From Gammaproteobacteria bacterium (GTDB lineage Bacteria > Pseudomonadota > Gammaproteobacteria > Pseudomonadales > JADFDG01): 64,000 nt of DNA. The stretch covers positions 22,070-86,069 of the forward strand of contig JADFDG010000018.1 in NCBI GenBank assembly GCA_018262975.1, written 5' to 3'. The translations under genes and the position numbers were made by a program. The notes under the pieces were generated by a model. It was not told the DNA's origin and did not search any database. It saw only the letters and a program-made list of their open reading frames with translations. How positions within the stretch are numbered: position 1 is the stretch's first letter; every line of letters begins with the position of its first letter. Shown here in pieces: positions 1-14,377 of the stretch.

Positions 1-631
1 CGAGTTGCGCGTACTCGCCGGCCTTCAGTGCCAGGCGGTCGAATTCGTCCACCTGGAATTTCAGCAGGTCGCGGCGCGCATCGCGGTCGGCGGCGGCCTG
101 CTCGAGGGCGGCCAGTTCGTCGCGCTTGCCGCGCCACGCGCGGAAGGCGGTGGACACCGCACGGGCCTGGGCATCCAGGCCGCCGAACTGGTCGACCAGC
201 GCGCGGTGGGTGTCGCGGCGCAACAGTGACTGGTGCTCGTGCTGGCCGTGGATGTCGATCAGCAATTCGCCCACGGCCTTGAGGTCGGCCAGCGTGGAGG
301 GCTTGCCGTTGATGAAGGCCCGGGAGCGGCCGTCGGCGCCCACCGTGCGGCGCAGGATGCAGTCGCCGTCGGCGTCCAGTTCGCGCTCGGCCAGCCAGCC
401 GCGCGCGGCTTCAAGGCGGCTGACGTCGAAAGTGGCGACGATGTCGGCACGGTCGGCGCCCGGCCGCACGGCGCCGGCGTCCGCGCGGTCGCCCAGGGTC
501 AGCGCGAGGGCGTCGATCATGATCGACTTGCCCGCGCCGGTCTCGCCGGTGACCACGGTCAGGCCGGGGCCGAACTCGATCTCGAGGGCGTCGACGATGG
601 CGTAATGGCTGATGGACAGGGCGGTGAGCAT
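1..631 (-). CDS. recN: DNA repair protein RecN, N-terminal part (cut by window edge)
   Basis: RecN is an SMC-like ATPase that acts in recombinational repair of double-strand breaks. Only the first 210 codons lie in the window; the rest runs off the left edge. The predicted protein opens MLTALSISHYAIVDALEIEF and has a Walker A motif GETGAGKS at about residues 28-35, the classic RecN start. The ATG at 631 is chosen because it places the Walker A at the usual distance. No good Shine-Dalgarno sequence precedes it. The gene is divergent from hrcA, and recN next to hrcA is the Xanthomonas order. I saw no convincing LexA box in the 100 bp between them. Confidence 0.93.
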   Translation of the reverse strand, partial: MLTALSISHYAIVDALEIEFGPGLTVVTGETGAGKSIMIDALALTLGDRADAGAVRPGADRADIVATFDVSRLEAARGWLAERELDADGDCILRRTVGADGRSRAFINGKPSTLADLKAVGELLIDIHGQHEHQSLLRRDTHRALVDQFGGLDAQARAVSTAFRAWRGKRDELAALEQAAADRDARRDLLKFQVDEFDRLALKAGEYAQL

Positions 632-683
632 GGGGAGGGCGGACCGACGGGGAAAGCCGGATGATAAGCCGCGCGCCGTTGCA

Positions 684-712
684 TTGATAAGCCGTCGGGC
701 GCCGCCTAGACT
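684..712 (+). promoter_or_regulatory. Sigma-70-type promoter for hrcA
   Basis: TTGATA (684-689), a 17-bp spacer and TAGACT (707-712) lie just ahead of hrcA in the divergent recN-hrcA gap. Transcription would start near 719. This is pattern matching only. Confidence 0.5.
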
Positions 713-783
713 GCCGTTACAGGCCCCTTTTCATGAACGAGCATGCCTGCAGTCCCTGTCATCCGCAGGCGCAGTCGAATCCC

Positions 784-1827
784 ATGGCCGGCCCCATCCT
801 CAACGACCGTGCGCAACGCCTGCTGAAGACCCTCGTGGAGTGCTATATCCGCGAAGGCCAGCCCGTGGGCTCCAAGACGCTGGTGCGCGAGGCGGCGCTG
901 CCGGTGAGTCCGGCGACCGTGCGCAACATCATGGCCGAGCTGGAGGACCGTGGTTACGTCACCTCGCCGCACACCTCGGCCGGGCGCATCCCTACCGAGG
1001 CCGGTTACCGGTTGTTCGTCGACAACCTGGTGACCTTTTCGCCGCTTGAGCGGGCGCAGCTGGCGCAACTGTCCGGCGAGCTGTCGGCCGGGCGCACCGC
1101 CGGGGAGCTGGTGGATTCCGCCTCCCGCCTGCTCTCGGAGTTCTCGCGCATGGCCGGCGTGGTGGCAGTGCCGCGCCGGCGCTTCGGTACCCTGCGCCAT
1201 GTCGAGTTCCTGCCGCTGTCCGGTAACCGGGTGCTGGTCATCCTGGTGGTCAACCAGCGCGAGGTGCAGAACCAGATCATCGACACCGACCGCGAGTATT
1301 CCGAGGTCGAACTGCGCCAGGCGGCGAACTTCATCAACCAGCATTTCGCCGGCATTGATATCGATGACGTCCGCGCGCGCATCGTCGAGCTCATGCGTGC
1401 CGACAAGGAGCGCATGGACCTGCTGATGCAGGAGGCGCTCGACATGGCCGACAAGGCGCTCAAGGCCCAGGAGGCCGACCCTGACTTCCGCCTGGCCGGC
1501 GAATCGCACCTGGTGGCGGGGCTGGCCCGCGAGGCCGGGGTCGAGCGCATCCGCGAGGTGTTCGAGGCCTTCCAGCGCAAGCGCGACATGCTCGACCTGA
1601 TGGATCGCTGCGGGGCCGCCGCCGGGGTGAAGGTGTTCATCGGCGCCGAGTCCGGCTACGACGCCTTCGCCGGCTGTTCCATCATCACCGCGCCCTACGG
1701 CAAGGGCGGCGACGCGCTGGGCGTACTCGCGGTGGTCGGTCCCACCCGCATGGCCTACGAGCGGGTCGTGCCGCTGGTCGATATCACCGCCCGGCTGCTC
1801 GGCGCCGCCCTGTCCCCCCGCGACTGA
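784..1827 (+). CDS. hrcA: Heat-inducible transcription repressor HrcA
   Basis: HrcA represses chaperone operons by binding the CIRCE inverted repeat, with GroE as its usual cofactor. From the ATG at 784 the protein is 347 aa, the normal family length. It begins MAGPILNDRAQRLLKTLVEC, followed by the winged-helix signature GQPVGSKTL and SPATVRNIMAELEDRGY within the first 75 residues, then the GAF-like body. An in-frame ATG at 733 would add 17 unconserved residues; neither start has a strong ribosome-binding site. It heads hrcA-grpE-dnaK-dnaJ. I found no CIRCE element anywhere in the window, so its targets here are probably elsewhere, for example groESL. Confidence 0.95.
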   Translation: MAGPILNDRAQRLLKTLVECYIREGQPVGSKTLVREAALPVSPATVRNIMAELEDRGYVTSPHTSAGRIPTEAGYRLFVDNLVTFSPLERAQLAQLSGELSAGRTAGELVDSASRLLSEFSRMAGVVAVPRRRFGTLRHVEFLPLSGNRVLVILVVNQREVQNQIIDTDREYSEVELRQAANFINQHFAGIDIDDVRARIVELMRADKERMDLLMQEALDMADKALKAQEADPDFRLAGESHLVAGLAREAGVERIREVFEAFQRKRDMLDLMDRCGAAAGVKVFIGAESGYDAFAGCSIITAPYGKGGDALGVLAVVGPTRMAYERVVPLVDITARLLGAALSPRD

Positions 1828-1862
1828 CCCCCTCCCCGTCGAGAGGGGGCCGTGTCCCCGAC
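1828..1862 (+). repeat. GTAG-type REP element, degenerate copy A
   Basis: CCCCCTC (1828-1834) pairs with GAGGGGG (1843-1849), and the right half continues GAGAGGGGGCCGTGTCCCCG, a degenerate unit of the repeat family described at 2545-2600. It starts at the hrcA stop codon and may serve as that gene's 3' hairpin. Confidence 0.6.
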
Positions 1863-1914
1863 CCGGCCCCTCGCCCCTATCAACCCCGGGGCCATTGCTG
1901 CATCATCCCCGCCT

Positions 1915-1943
1915 CTTGAAAGCCGGGCCCCCGGGCCCCACCT
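1915..1943 (+). promoter_or_regulatory. Sigma-32 (heat-shock) promoter for grpE
   Basis: CTTGAAA (1915-1921), a 14-bp spacer and CCCCACCT (1936-1943) match the RpoH consensus CTTGAA-N13-17-CCCCATNT with one change in the -10 element. It lies 48 bp upstream of the grpE start. Confidence 0.75.
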
Positions 1944-1990
1944 CGGCCTGCGTTGCCGGATGGCCCGGCCCGTATTTGCGTGGAAAGGAC

Positions 1991-2533
1991 ATGACCGACG
2001 AAGCCAAGCCCGCCGAATCCCCCGAACCTGCTGCTGATACGGCCTCCCGGCTGGCAGCGGCAGAGAGCGAACTCGACGCCCTGCGCCAGGAACTGGACCA
2101 GGCCCGCAAGGAGGCCGCCGAGGCCACCCTGCGTGCCCAGGCCGAACTGCAGAACACCCGCAAGCGCCTGGAGCGCGATGCCGACAATGCCCGCAAGTTC
2201 GTGCTGGAGAAGTTCGCCGGCGAGCTGCTGGCGGTGGTCGACAGCCTCGACCGCGGGCTGTCCTCGCTGGACGCCGGCAACGAGGCCCTGCAGCCGGCCC
2301 GCGAGGGCATGGACCTCACGTTGAAGTTGCTCAAGGACACCCTGCGCAAGTTCGACATCGAGGAGATCGACCCGAACGGCCAGCCGTTCAACCCGCAGTT
2401 CCACGAGGCGGTGGCGCAGGTGCCGAACCCGGCGGTGGCCCCGAACACGGTCATCGACGTGATGCAGAAGGGCTTCTCGCTGTCCGGCCGCCTGCTGCGC
2501 CCGGCCATGGTCGTGGTCGCCCGCGCGCCCTGA
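1991..2533 (+). CDS. grpE: Nucleotide exchange factor GrpE
   Basis: GrpE is the DnaK co-chaperone that releases ADP so that substrate can leave. The protein is 180 aa. An acidic, Ala/Glu-rich start and a long coiled coil (about 20-85, with LRAQAELQNTRKRLERDADN) are followed by the C-terminal beta domain with PFNPQFHEAVAQVPNP and NTVIDVMQKGFSLSGRLLRP. The ATG at 1991 has AAGGA at good spacing (GGAAAGGACATG). An upstream in-frame ATG at 1895 would add residues that lie inside the sigma-32 promoter, so it is rejected. It sits between hrcA and dnaK, under its own heat-shock promoter. Confidence 0.97.
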   Translation: MTDEAKPAESPEPAADTASRLAAAESELDALRQELDQARKEAAEATLRAQAELQNTRKRLERDADNARKFVLEKFAGELLAVVDSLDRGLSSLDAGNEALQPAREGMDLTLKLLKDTLRKFDIEEIDPNGQPFNPQFHEAVAQVPNPAVAPNTVIDVMQKGFSLSGRLLRPAMVVVARAP

Positions 2534-2544
2534 CCAAGCCCTTT

Positions 2545-2600
2545 GTAGAGAGGGGGCCACGCCCCCGACCGATCTATCGGGGGCATGGCCCCCTCGCTAC
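2545..2600 (+). repeat. GTAG-type REP pair, copy B (inverted pair)
   Basis: A forward unit, GTAG then AGAGGGGGCCACGCCCCC, is followed by an inverted unit ending GGGGGCATGGCCCCCTCGCTAC. The arms are nearly perfect inverted repeats, and each unit is itself an imperfect palindrome. It fills the grpE-dnaK gap, and its last base is the first base of the dnaK sigma-32 promoter. GTAG-headed palindromes of this sort are described in Stenotrophomonas (SMAG elements) and as REPs mobilised by RAYT transposases. Confidence 0.85.
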
Positions 2601-2628
2601 TTGAACGACGCCTGGACGCCCCCATCTA
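2600..2628 (+). promoter_or_regulatory. Sigma-32 (heat-shock) promoter for dnaK
   Basis: CTTGAA (2600-2605), a 14-bp spacer and CCCCATCTA (2620-2628) form a textbook RpoH promoter, about 72 bp ahead of the dnaK ATG. It gives dnaK-dnaJ heat induction independent of the grpE promoter. Confidence 0.85.
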
Positions 2629-2699
2629 GGCCAACGAACACATGAACCGGCGCCGGTTCGCCCCCGGGCGGGCCGGCCGCAACACCAGGAGAAACGACC

Positions 2700-4619
<1,920 letters not shown>

Positions 4620-4647
4620 TCGTCGCGTTCGTCCGTCCATGAAGTAT

Positions 4648-4678
4648 CACGAACGCGGGAGCCTCTCCCGCGTTCGTG
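4648..4678 (+). other. Perfect 14-bp intercistronic hairpin between dnaK and dnaJ
   Basis: CACGAACGCGGGAG (4648-4661) and CTCCCGCGTTCGTG (4665-4678) form a perfect 14-bp stem with a 3-nt loop. There is no U-run after it, so it is more likely an mRNA-stabilising or partial-attenuation hairpin that sets the dnaK:dnaJ ratio than a full terminator (inference). Confidence 0.7.
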
Positions 4679-4704
4679 TCTCTGCCACCCGGTGAGTCCC
4701 AGCC

Positions 4705-5841
4705 ATGTCCAAACGCGATCTGTATGAAGTGCTCGGTGTCGAGAAAGGTGCCTCCGCCGAGGACATCAAGAAGGCCTATCGCAAGCTGGCCATGAAGTAC
4801 CACCCGGACCGCAATCCGGACGACAAGGCCGCCGAAGAGAAATTCAAGGAAGTGCAGGGCGCCTACGAGGTGCTCAGTGACGACCAGAAGCGCGCCGCCT
4901 ACGACCGCTTCGGCCACGCCGGCGTCGACCCGAGCATGGGCGGCGGCGGTTTCGGTGGCGGCGGCGCCGGCGGCCCGAGTTTCTCCGACATCTTCGGCGA
5001 CGTGTTCGGCGACATCTTCGGAGGTGGTGGCGGCGGTGGTCGTGGCCGCGGCGGCCCGCAGCGCGGCGCCGACCTGCGTTACACGCTCGAGATCGACCTC
5101 GAGGACGCGGTGAAGGGCACCAAGGTGCAGATCAAGGTGCCGAAGCTCGAGTCGTGCGGCACCTGCGATGGTACCGGCGCGAAAAAGGGCACCACCCCGG
5201 CTACCTGCGGCACCTGCAACGGCCACGGCCAGGTGCGCATGCAGCAGGGCTTCTTCACCCTGCAGCAGACCTGCCCGGCCTGCCGCGGCAGCGGCAAGCA
5301 GATCAAGGACCCCTGCCCGGATTGCCGCGGCCAGGGCCGCGTGCAGAAGACGAAGACGTTGTCGGTGAACATCCCGGCCGGCGTCGACAACGGCGACCGC
5401 ATTCGCCTGGCCGGCGAGGGCGAGGCCGGCCCGATGGGTGGCCCGGCGGGCGACCTGTACGTGCAGGTGTCGGTGCGCGAGCACGAGTTCTTCTCGCGCG
5501 ACGGCAACGACCTGTACTGCGAAGTGCCGATCTCCTTCGTGGACGCGGCGCTCGGCGGCGAACTGGAAGTGCCGACCATGGACGGCCGCGTGAAGCTGAA
5601 GATCCCGGCCGAGACCCAGACCGGCAAGCTGTTCCGCGTGCGCGGCAAGGGCGTGCCCAACGTGCGTGGCGGCGGGCAGGGCGACATGCTCTGTCGCGTG
5701 GTGATCGAGACCCCGGTCAACCTCAGCGGCAAGCAGAAGGACCTGCTGCGCGCCTTCCAGGACTCGCTGGAGGGCAAGGACAACTCGCCGCGCCGTGAAA
5801 GCTGGTTCGACTCGGTGAAGAAGTTCTTCAACGACCTCTGA
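4705..5841 (+). CDS. dnaJ: Molecular chaperone DnaJ (Hsp40)
   Basis: DnaJ delivers unfolded substrates to DnaK and stimulates its ATPase. It is 378 aa. The J domain has the HPD triad at residues 33-35. A Gly/Phe-rich region follows (about 75-120), then the zinc domain with four CxxCxGxG repeats ([32 protein letters not shown]). The C-terminal substrate domain has [18 protein letters not shown]. It is the last gene of the heat-shock cluster. A GC-rich hairpin at 5846-5871 (CCGGCCGCCGG/CCGGCGGCCGG) follows the stop codon without a U-run. Confidence 0.98.
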   Translation: MSKRDLYEVLGVEKGASAEDIKKAYRKLAMKYHPDRNPDDKAAEEKFKEVQGAYEVLSDDQKRAAYDRFGHAGVDPSMGGGGFGGGGAGGPSFSDIFGDVFGDIFGGGGGGGRGRGGPQRGADLRYTLEIDLEDAVKGTKVQIKVPKLESCGTCDGTGAKKGTTPATCGTCNGHGQVRMQQGFFTLQQTCPACRGSGKQIKDPCPDCRGQGRVQKTKTLSVNIPAGVDNGDRIRLAGEGEAGPMGGPAGDLYVQVSVREHEFFSRDGNDLYCEVPISFVDAALGGELEVPTMDGRVKLKIPAETQTGKLFRVRGKGVPNVRGGGQGDMLCRVVIETPVNLSGKQKDLLRAFQDSLEGKDNSPRRESWFDSVKKFFNDL

Positions 5842-5896
5842 CGCCCCGGCCGCCGGCAGCCCGGCGGCCGGTCTGCGCCCGCCCGGCGGCGGTGCG

Positions 5897-5926
5897 TTGC
5901 CCCTGCCTTGCCTGCTCCCGTATCCT
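5897..5926 (+). promoter_or_regulatory. Possible promoter of the Tat-exported protein gene
   Basis: TTGCCC (5897-5902), an 18-bp spacer and TATCCT (5921-5926) precede the gene at 5962. The -10 context GCTCCCGTATCCTGCGG (5914-5930) recurs exactly, on the minus strand, upstream of cbrX at 44949-44965. Confidence 0.4.
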
Positions 5927-5951
5927 GCGGTGCGCAACGCATGGACGTGGG

Positions 5952-5964
5952 AACAACAACAATG
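5952..5964 (+). promoter_or_regulatory. CA motif (candidate Hfq/Crc site) overlapping a start codon
   Basis: AACAACAACAATG runs straight into the start codon of the next gene. In Pseudomonas, A-rich AAnAAnAA motifs in the translation-initiation region are where Hfq and Crc repress mRNAs, and CrcZ relieves this. The motif is seen; its function here is inferred. Confidence 0.5.
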
Positions 5965-7122
5965 AAAAGCCCCGGCTTCACCCGCCGCGAATTCCTCGCC
6001 GCGACCTCCGCCTCACTGCTGCTGGCGCCGCTGCCGTTGCGTGCCGCCGACGATGGCGACGTGGCCGACAGCCTGGTCGCCGATGCGGACTACCTGGCGC
6101 GTGCGTGGCGGCCACTGCCGTTCGACACCACGCCGTTCAGTTACACCTTCGCCGAGATCGAGCAGCACTGGGACACGTTGCTGCGTGGCTACCTGATCCC
6201 GTTCCCGTCGCCGGAATACCTGCGCAAGCGCTACACGCGCTACCCGCAGATGTGGGAGGAGCTGCGCTTCAAGGACGAGGATTACCTGATGCACAGCCGC
6301 AACGCCCTGGAGGTGTGGCTGCTGTTCTTCCGCGGCGATTTCCAGGCCGCCCGTGAACTCGGCACGCAGTACGGCGGCTTCGCCCGCGTGCCGGCGCTGT
6401 TTGCCCAGCTCATCTACGCCATCTACCTGGCCGATACGCTCAAGGAAAAGCACGCGCTGCTGCAGGATGCGGTGGCCGGCATCACTTACTACGGCACGGT
6501 GTTCCAGCCGCGCCCGGCCGACGACCCGCAATACCGCGCCGACTACGCGATGATCCGCCTCGGCTATGCCTACGGCATCGGCCGCATCGCCGAGGACGTG
6601 TCGATTCCCACCGCGCTGGCGCGCGATTACATCGGCAAGGTCACCCAGGCCAGCAACGACATCCTGGCCGTATACCCGGAGCATCCGATGGGCCTGGGCC
6701 TGTCGGCGGGCATCAGCGCCAACATCATCCGCCGCGCCGGCGCGCTGGGTGGCAAGATCGCCTTCGGTGCCAGCGGCGACGATGCGCGCACCCGCTTCGA
6801 GACGTCTTTCGCGCTGGTGCCCGACGTCGCGTTGACGCGCTACGAGTACGCCAACGCGATGCTCTACGTCGACAGTGCCGCGGCCGTCGATGAAGCCATC
6901 CGCCAGCTCGAGCTCGCCGCTACGCTCACGCCGAAGCACGCCATCGAGGCGCTCGACATCGCCTACGCGAAGAAGCGTCTCGTCGAAGTGCAGGACTACA
7001 AGGCAGCCGGTGGCGGCTTCGGAGCCTACGATCGCAAGCGCCGCAAGTACCAGAACACCAGCGGTGCCAACCTCTACTGCATCACCGCCGACCCGTTCCT
7101 GGTCTCCCGCGCCACCCTGTAG
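5962..7122 (+). CDS. Tat-exported protein of unknown function, helical-repeat-like
   Basis: I do not recognise the family. From the ATG at 5962 the protein is 386 aa and begins with a twin-arginine signal, MKSPGFTRREFLAATSASLL, with a likely cleavage after LPLRA near residue 30, so export in folded form is expected. The mature part is helix-rich and reads like TPR-type repeats (YANAMLYVDSAAAVDEAIRQ, LELAATLTPKHAIEALDIAY). It has no cysteine cofactor motif, lipobox or membrane helix. An upstream in-frame ATG at 5908 would bury the signal behind 18 residues and is rejected. It is transcribed alone between dnaJ and dapB. Its start codon lies in a CA motif, and its stop codon is the TAG of a REP element. 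Confidence 0.75.
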   Translation: MKSPGFTRREFLAATSASLLLAPLPLRAADDGDVADSLVADADYLARAWRPLPFDTTPFSYTFAEIEQHWDTLLRGYLIPFPSPEYLRKRYTRYPQMWEELRFKDEDYLMHSRNALEVWLLFFRGDFQAARELGTQYGGFARVPALFAQLIYAIYLADTLKEKHALLQDAVAGITYYGTVFQPRPADDPQYRADYAMIRLGYAYGIGRIAEDVSIPTALARDYIGKVTQASNDILAVYPEHPMGLGLSAGISANIIRRAGALGGKIAFGASGDDARTRFETSFALVPDVALTRYEYANAMLYVDSAAAVDEAIRQLELAATLTPKHAIEALDIAYAKKRLVEVQDYKAAGGGFGAYDRKRRKYQNTSGANLYCITADPFLVSRATL

Positions 7123-7140
7123 AGAGGGGGCGGGGCTGCG
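7119..7140 (+). repeat. GTAG-type REP element, partial copy C
   Basis: GTAGAGAGGGGGCGGGGCTG is a half unit of the REP family. Its TAG is the stop codon of the preceding gene. Confidence 0.6.
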
Positions 7141-7150
7141 CGTACACTAG

Positions 7151-7981
<831 letters not shown>

Positions 7982-8046
7982 CCCGTCGCGGCCCGCCCGG
8001 CCCTACAAATCCCCCGGGCGGGGTGGCGGCAACGGGGCTTTGCGCA

Positions 8047-8148
8047 TAGAATGCCGGCCCCGGGGAAGGCGCCGACCCGGCACTGCCAGACCCCGCAAGG
8101 CGACAGATTCAAAAAGCGAGATGAGGCCGGGCTTCATCTCGCTTTTTT
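8047..8148 (+). terminator. carAB leader: -10-like box and intrinsic terminator/attenuator
   Basis: The 275-bp dapB-carA gap holds a -10-like TAGAAT (8047-8052) without a clear -35. About 50 nt further on is a strong terminator: AAAAAGCGAGATGA (8111-8124) pairs with TCATCTCGCTTTTT (8133-8146). If carAB starts at the -10-like box, this terminator lies in its leader and could attenuate it. Otherwise it simply ends dapB. There is no leader-peptide ORF before it. I see nothing else clear in 8149-8243. Confidence 0.65.
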
Positions 8149-8256
8149 ATGAACGGCTTCAATTAGTTACACCCAAAGCATGCACGCCGGAGCCCGGCGA
8201 ACCCTGCGGCCAGGACCGCGGGGAGGCTTTGCACAACCTTCGTGGAGGTAGGTCCC

Positions 8257-9387
<1,131 letters not shown>

Positions 9388-9438
9388 GCCGCAGCCGGAC
9401 TCCGAGATATTGCGCGTCACTGAATAGAGCAGACCGCC

Positions 9439-12671
<3,233 letters not shown>

Positions 12672-12675
<4 letters not shown>

Positions 12676-13157
12676 GCACCCCGATCCGCTACCCGATGAC
12701 CGTCGCCGGCGAGAAAGCGCTGCGCGACGAGCTGCACAAGCTGAAGACCGTCGAGCGCCAGCGCATCTCTGCGGCCATCGCCGAGGCGCGCGCGCACGGC
12801 GACCTGCGCGAGAACGCCGAGTACCACGCGGCCAAGGAACAGCAGGGCATGATGGAAGCGCGTGTGCGCGACATCGAGGCCAAGTTGTCGAATTGCGTGG
12901 TGATCGACGTCACCCGCCTCGAGCCCACCGGCAAGGTGATCTTCGGCACCACCGTCGACCTGCTCAACCTCAAGACCGAGCAGCGCGTGACCTACACGAT
13001 CGTTGGAGAGGACGAGGCCGACATCAAGGTCAACAAGATCTCCAACACCTCGCCCATCGCCAAGGCGCTGCTGGGCAAGGAAGAGGGCGACGTGGTCGGC
13101 GTGCAGACGCCCGGCGGCGTCGTGGAATACGAGATCGAGGAAGTTCGCCACGTCTGA
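12672..13157 (+). CDS. greA: Transcription elongation factor GreA
   Basis: GreA rescues backtracked RNA polymerase by stimulating transcript cleavage through the secondary channel. It is 161 aa. The N-terminal coiled coil has [20 protein letters not shown] and the acidic tip region [18 protein letters not shown]. The C-terminal FKBP-like domain has [20 protein letters not shown]. It overlaps carB by 4 bp. It is followed by an inverted REP pair and the convergent yhbY. Confidence 0.98.
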
Positions 13158-13159
13158 AT

Positions 13160-13242
13160 GTAGAGAGGGGGCCATGCCCCCGATGCTCTTGATCTTCCGT
13201 TACGGGCATCAAGAAGCGTCGGGGGCATGGCCCCCTCTCTAC
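13160..13242 (+). repeat. GTAG-type REP pair, copy D (best-preserved inverted pair)
   Basis: A forward unit, GTAG then AGAGGGGGCCATGCCCCCGA, and its inverted copy ending GGGGGCATGGCCCCCTCTCT then AC are identical over about 23 bp. The homology extends into a further imperfect stem (GCTCTTGAT / ATCAAGAAGC). It lies between the convergent greA and yhbY stop codons and can fold into a long cruciform or a bidirectional terminator-like hairpin. Confidence 0.9.
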
Positions 13243-13251
13243 AGGCGGGGC

Positions 13252-13569
13252 TCACGCCTCGCTGGCGTAGCGCACCAGGTTCGAGAGCTTGCGGTTCTGC
13301 TTTTTCGCGGCGCGGTAGACCAGCGCGATGTTGCCGATGGTGTTCACAACCTGGCAGCCGCACAGCTCCGGCAGCGCATCGATCACCGCGCGGCGCGAGT
13401 CGCGGTCTTCCGCCGCCACCTTCACCTTGATCAGTTCGTGGTCCTCCAGCGCGCGGTCCAGCTCGGCCAGCAGGGCTTCCGACAGGCCGCCGCCGCCAAC
13501 CAGGATGACGGGCTTGAGGTGGTGGCCGATGCCACGGAAGTGCTTTTTCTCGGCGGCGGACAGCGCCAT
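13252..13569 (-). CDS. yhbY: Ribosome assembly RNA-binding protein YhbY (CRM domain)
   Basis: YhbY associates with pre-50S ribosomal particles. The 105-aa protein is a single CRS1-YhbY (CRM) domain: [40 protein letters not shown] and [20 protein letters not shown]. The GxxG-type loop is present. It is divergent from rlmE, which is its common neighbour in gammaproteobacteria. A -10-like TAGAAT lies at 13613-13608 on its strand, without a convincing -35. Confidence 0.95.
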   Translation of the reverse strand: MALSAAEKKHFRGIGHHLKPVILVGGGGLSEALLAELDRALEDHELIKVKVAAEDRDSRRAVIDALPELCGCQVVNTIGNIALVYRAAKKQNRKLSNLVRYASEA

Positions 13570-13679
13570 GGCGTAACTCCGGCTGGAGGGTGCGGAAAAG
13601 GGCGGCCATTCTAGCCGCGTGCGCGCCGCCCCCGTTAGTATGGTTTTCCCCGCTTCCCCCCACCGACGGACGGTTTGCC

Positions 13680-14303
13680 GTGTCCCGCTCCAAGAGCAGC
13701 TCCCGCTGGCTGCACGAACATTTCAACGACCCCTACGTGAAGAAGGCCCAGGAACAGGGCTATCGCTCGCGCGCGGTCTTCAAGTTGCTGGAAATCCAGC
13801 AGAAAGACCGCATCATTCGTCAGGGTATGTCCGTGCTCGACCTGGGCGCAGCCCCCGGTGGCTGGTCGCAGGTGGCGGCCGACATCGTCGGCGACCAGGG
13901 CCTGGTGATCGCCTCCGATATCCTGGCCATGGACCCCATCCCCGGCGTGCGCTTCGTGCAGGGCGACTTCCGCGAGGAGCCGGTGTTCAACGAGATCCTC
14001 GCCGTGCTCGGCGAGCGCCGGGTCGACCTTGTGATTTCCGACATGGCCCCCAATATGTCCGGGGAGCGGTCCGTGGACCAGCCGCGCGCCATCTACCTGG
14101 CCGAGCTGGCCCTGGACATGGCGCGACGGGTGCTGCGGCCGGGGGGCGACTTCCTGGTCAAGGTGTTCCAGGGCGAGGGCAGTGATGCCTTCCGCAACGA
14201 CATGAAGCAGTCGTTCCGCCAGTTGCTCGTACGCAAACCGGATGCCTCGCGCGCCCGTTCCAGCGAGATATACCTGCTGGGGCGGGGGTTCGAAATGGTT
14301 TAA
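13680..14303 (+). CDS. rlmE: 23S rRNA (uridine2552-2'-O)-methyltransferase RlmE
   Basis: RlmE (FtsJ/RrmJ) methylates U2552 in the A loop of 23S rRNA late in 50S assembly, using SAM. The GTG at 13680 gives 207 aa, starting [20 protein letters not shown], which matches the family. A longer in-frame start at 13590 adds 30 unconserved residues. The SAM motif is [20 protein letters not shown]. The K-D-K-E tetrad is visible in [31 protein letters not shown] and [12 protein letters not shown]. It lies 74 bp ahead of ftsH, the classic ftsJ-ftsH pair. I see no sigma-32 promoter in front of it. Confidence 0.96.
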   Translation: MSRSKSSSRWLHEHFNDPYVKKAQEQGYRSRAVFKLLEIQQKDRIIRQGMSVLDLGAAPGGWSQVAADIVGDQGLVIASDILAMDPIPGVRFVQGDFREEPVFNEILAVLGERRVDLVISDMAPNMSGERSVDQPRAIYLAELALDMARRVLRPGGDFLVKVFQGEGSDAFRNDMKQSFRQLLVRKPDASRARSSEIYLLGRGFEMV

Positions 14304-14377
14304 CCTAGCCTTTCCGCGCTGGCTGCAGCGCCCAACGCATATTTTCGCGCATAGCCGCGATTCGCGAGGAAAACCCC

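Noticed and set aside
632..783. Possible LexA box (CTG...CAG near 711-722) between recN and hrcA
   Set aside because: The half-sites are only 6 bp apart instead of the required 10, and no Xanthomonas-type TTAG...CTAA box is present.
1828..2699. CIRCE operator for HrcA
   Set aside because: No TTAGCACTC-N9-GAGTGCTAA-like sequence was found upstream of hrcA, grpE or dnaK.
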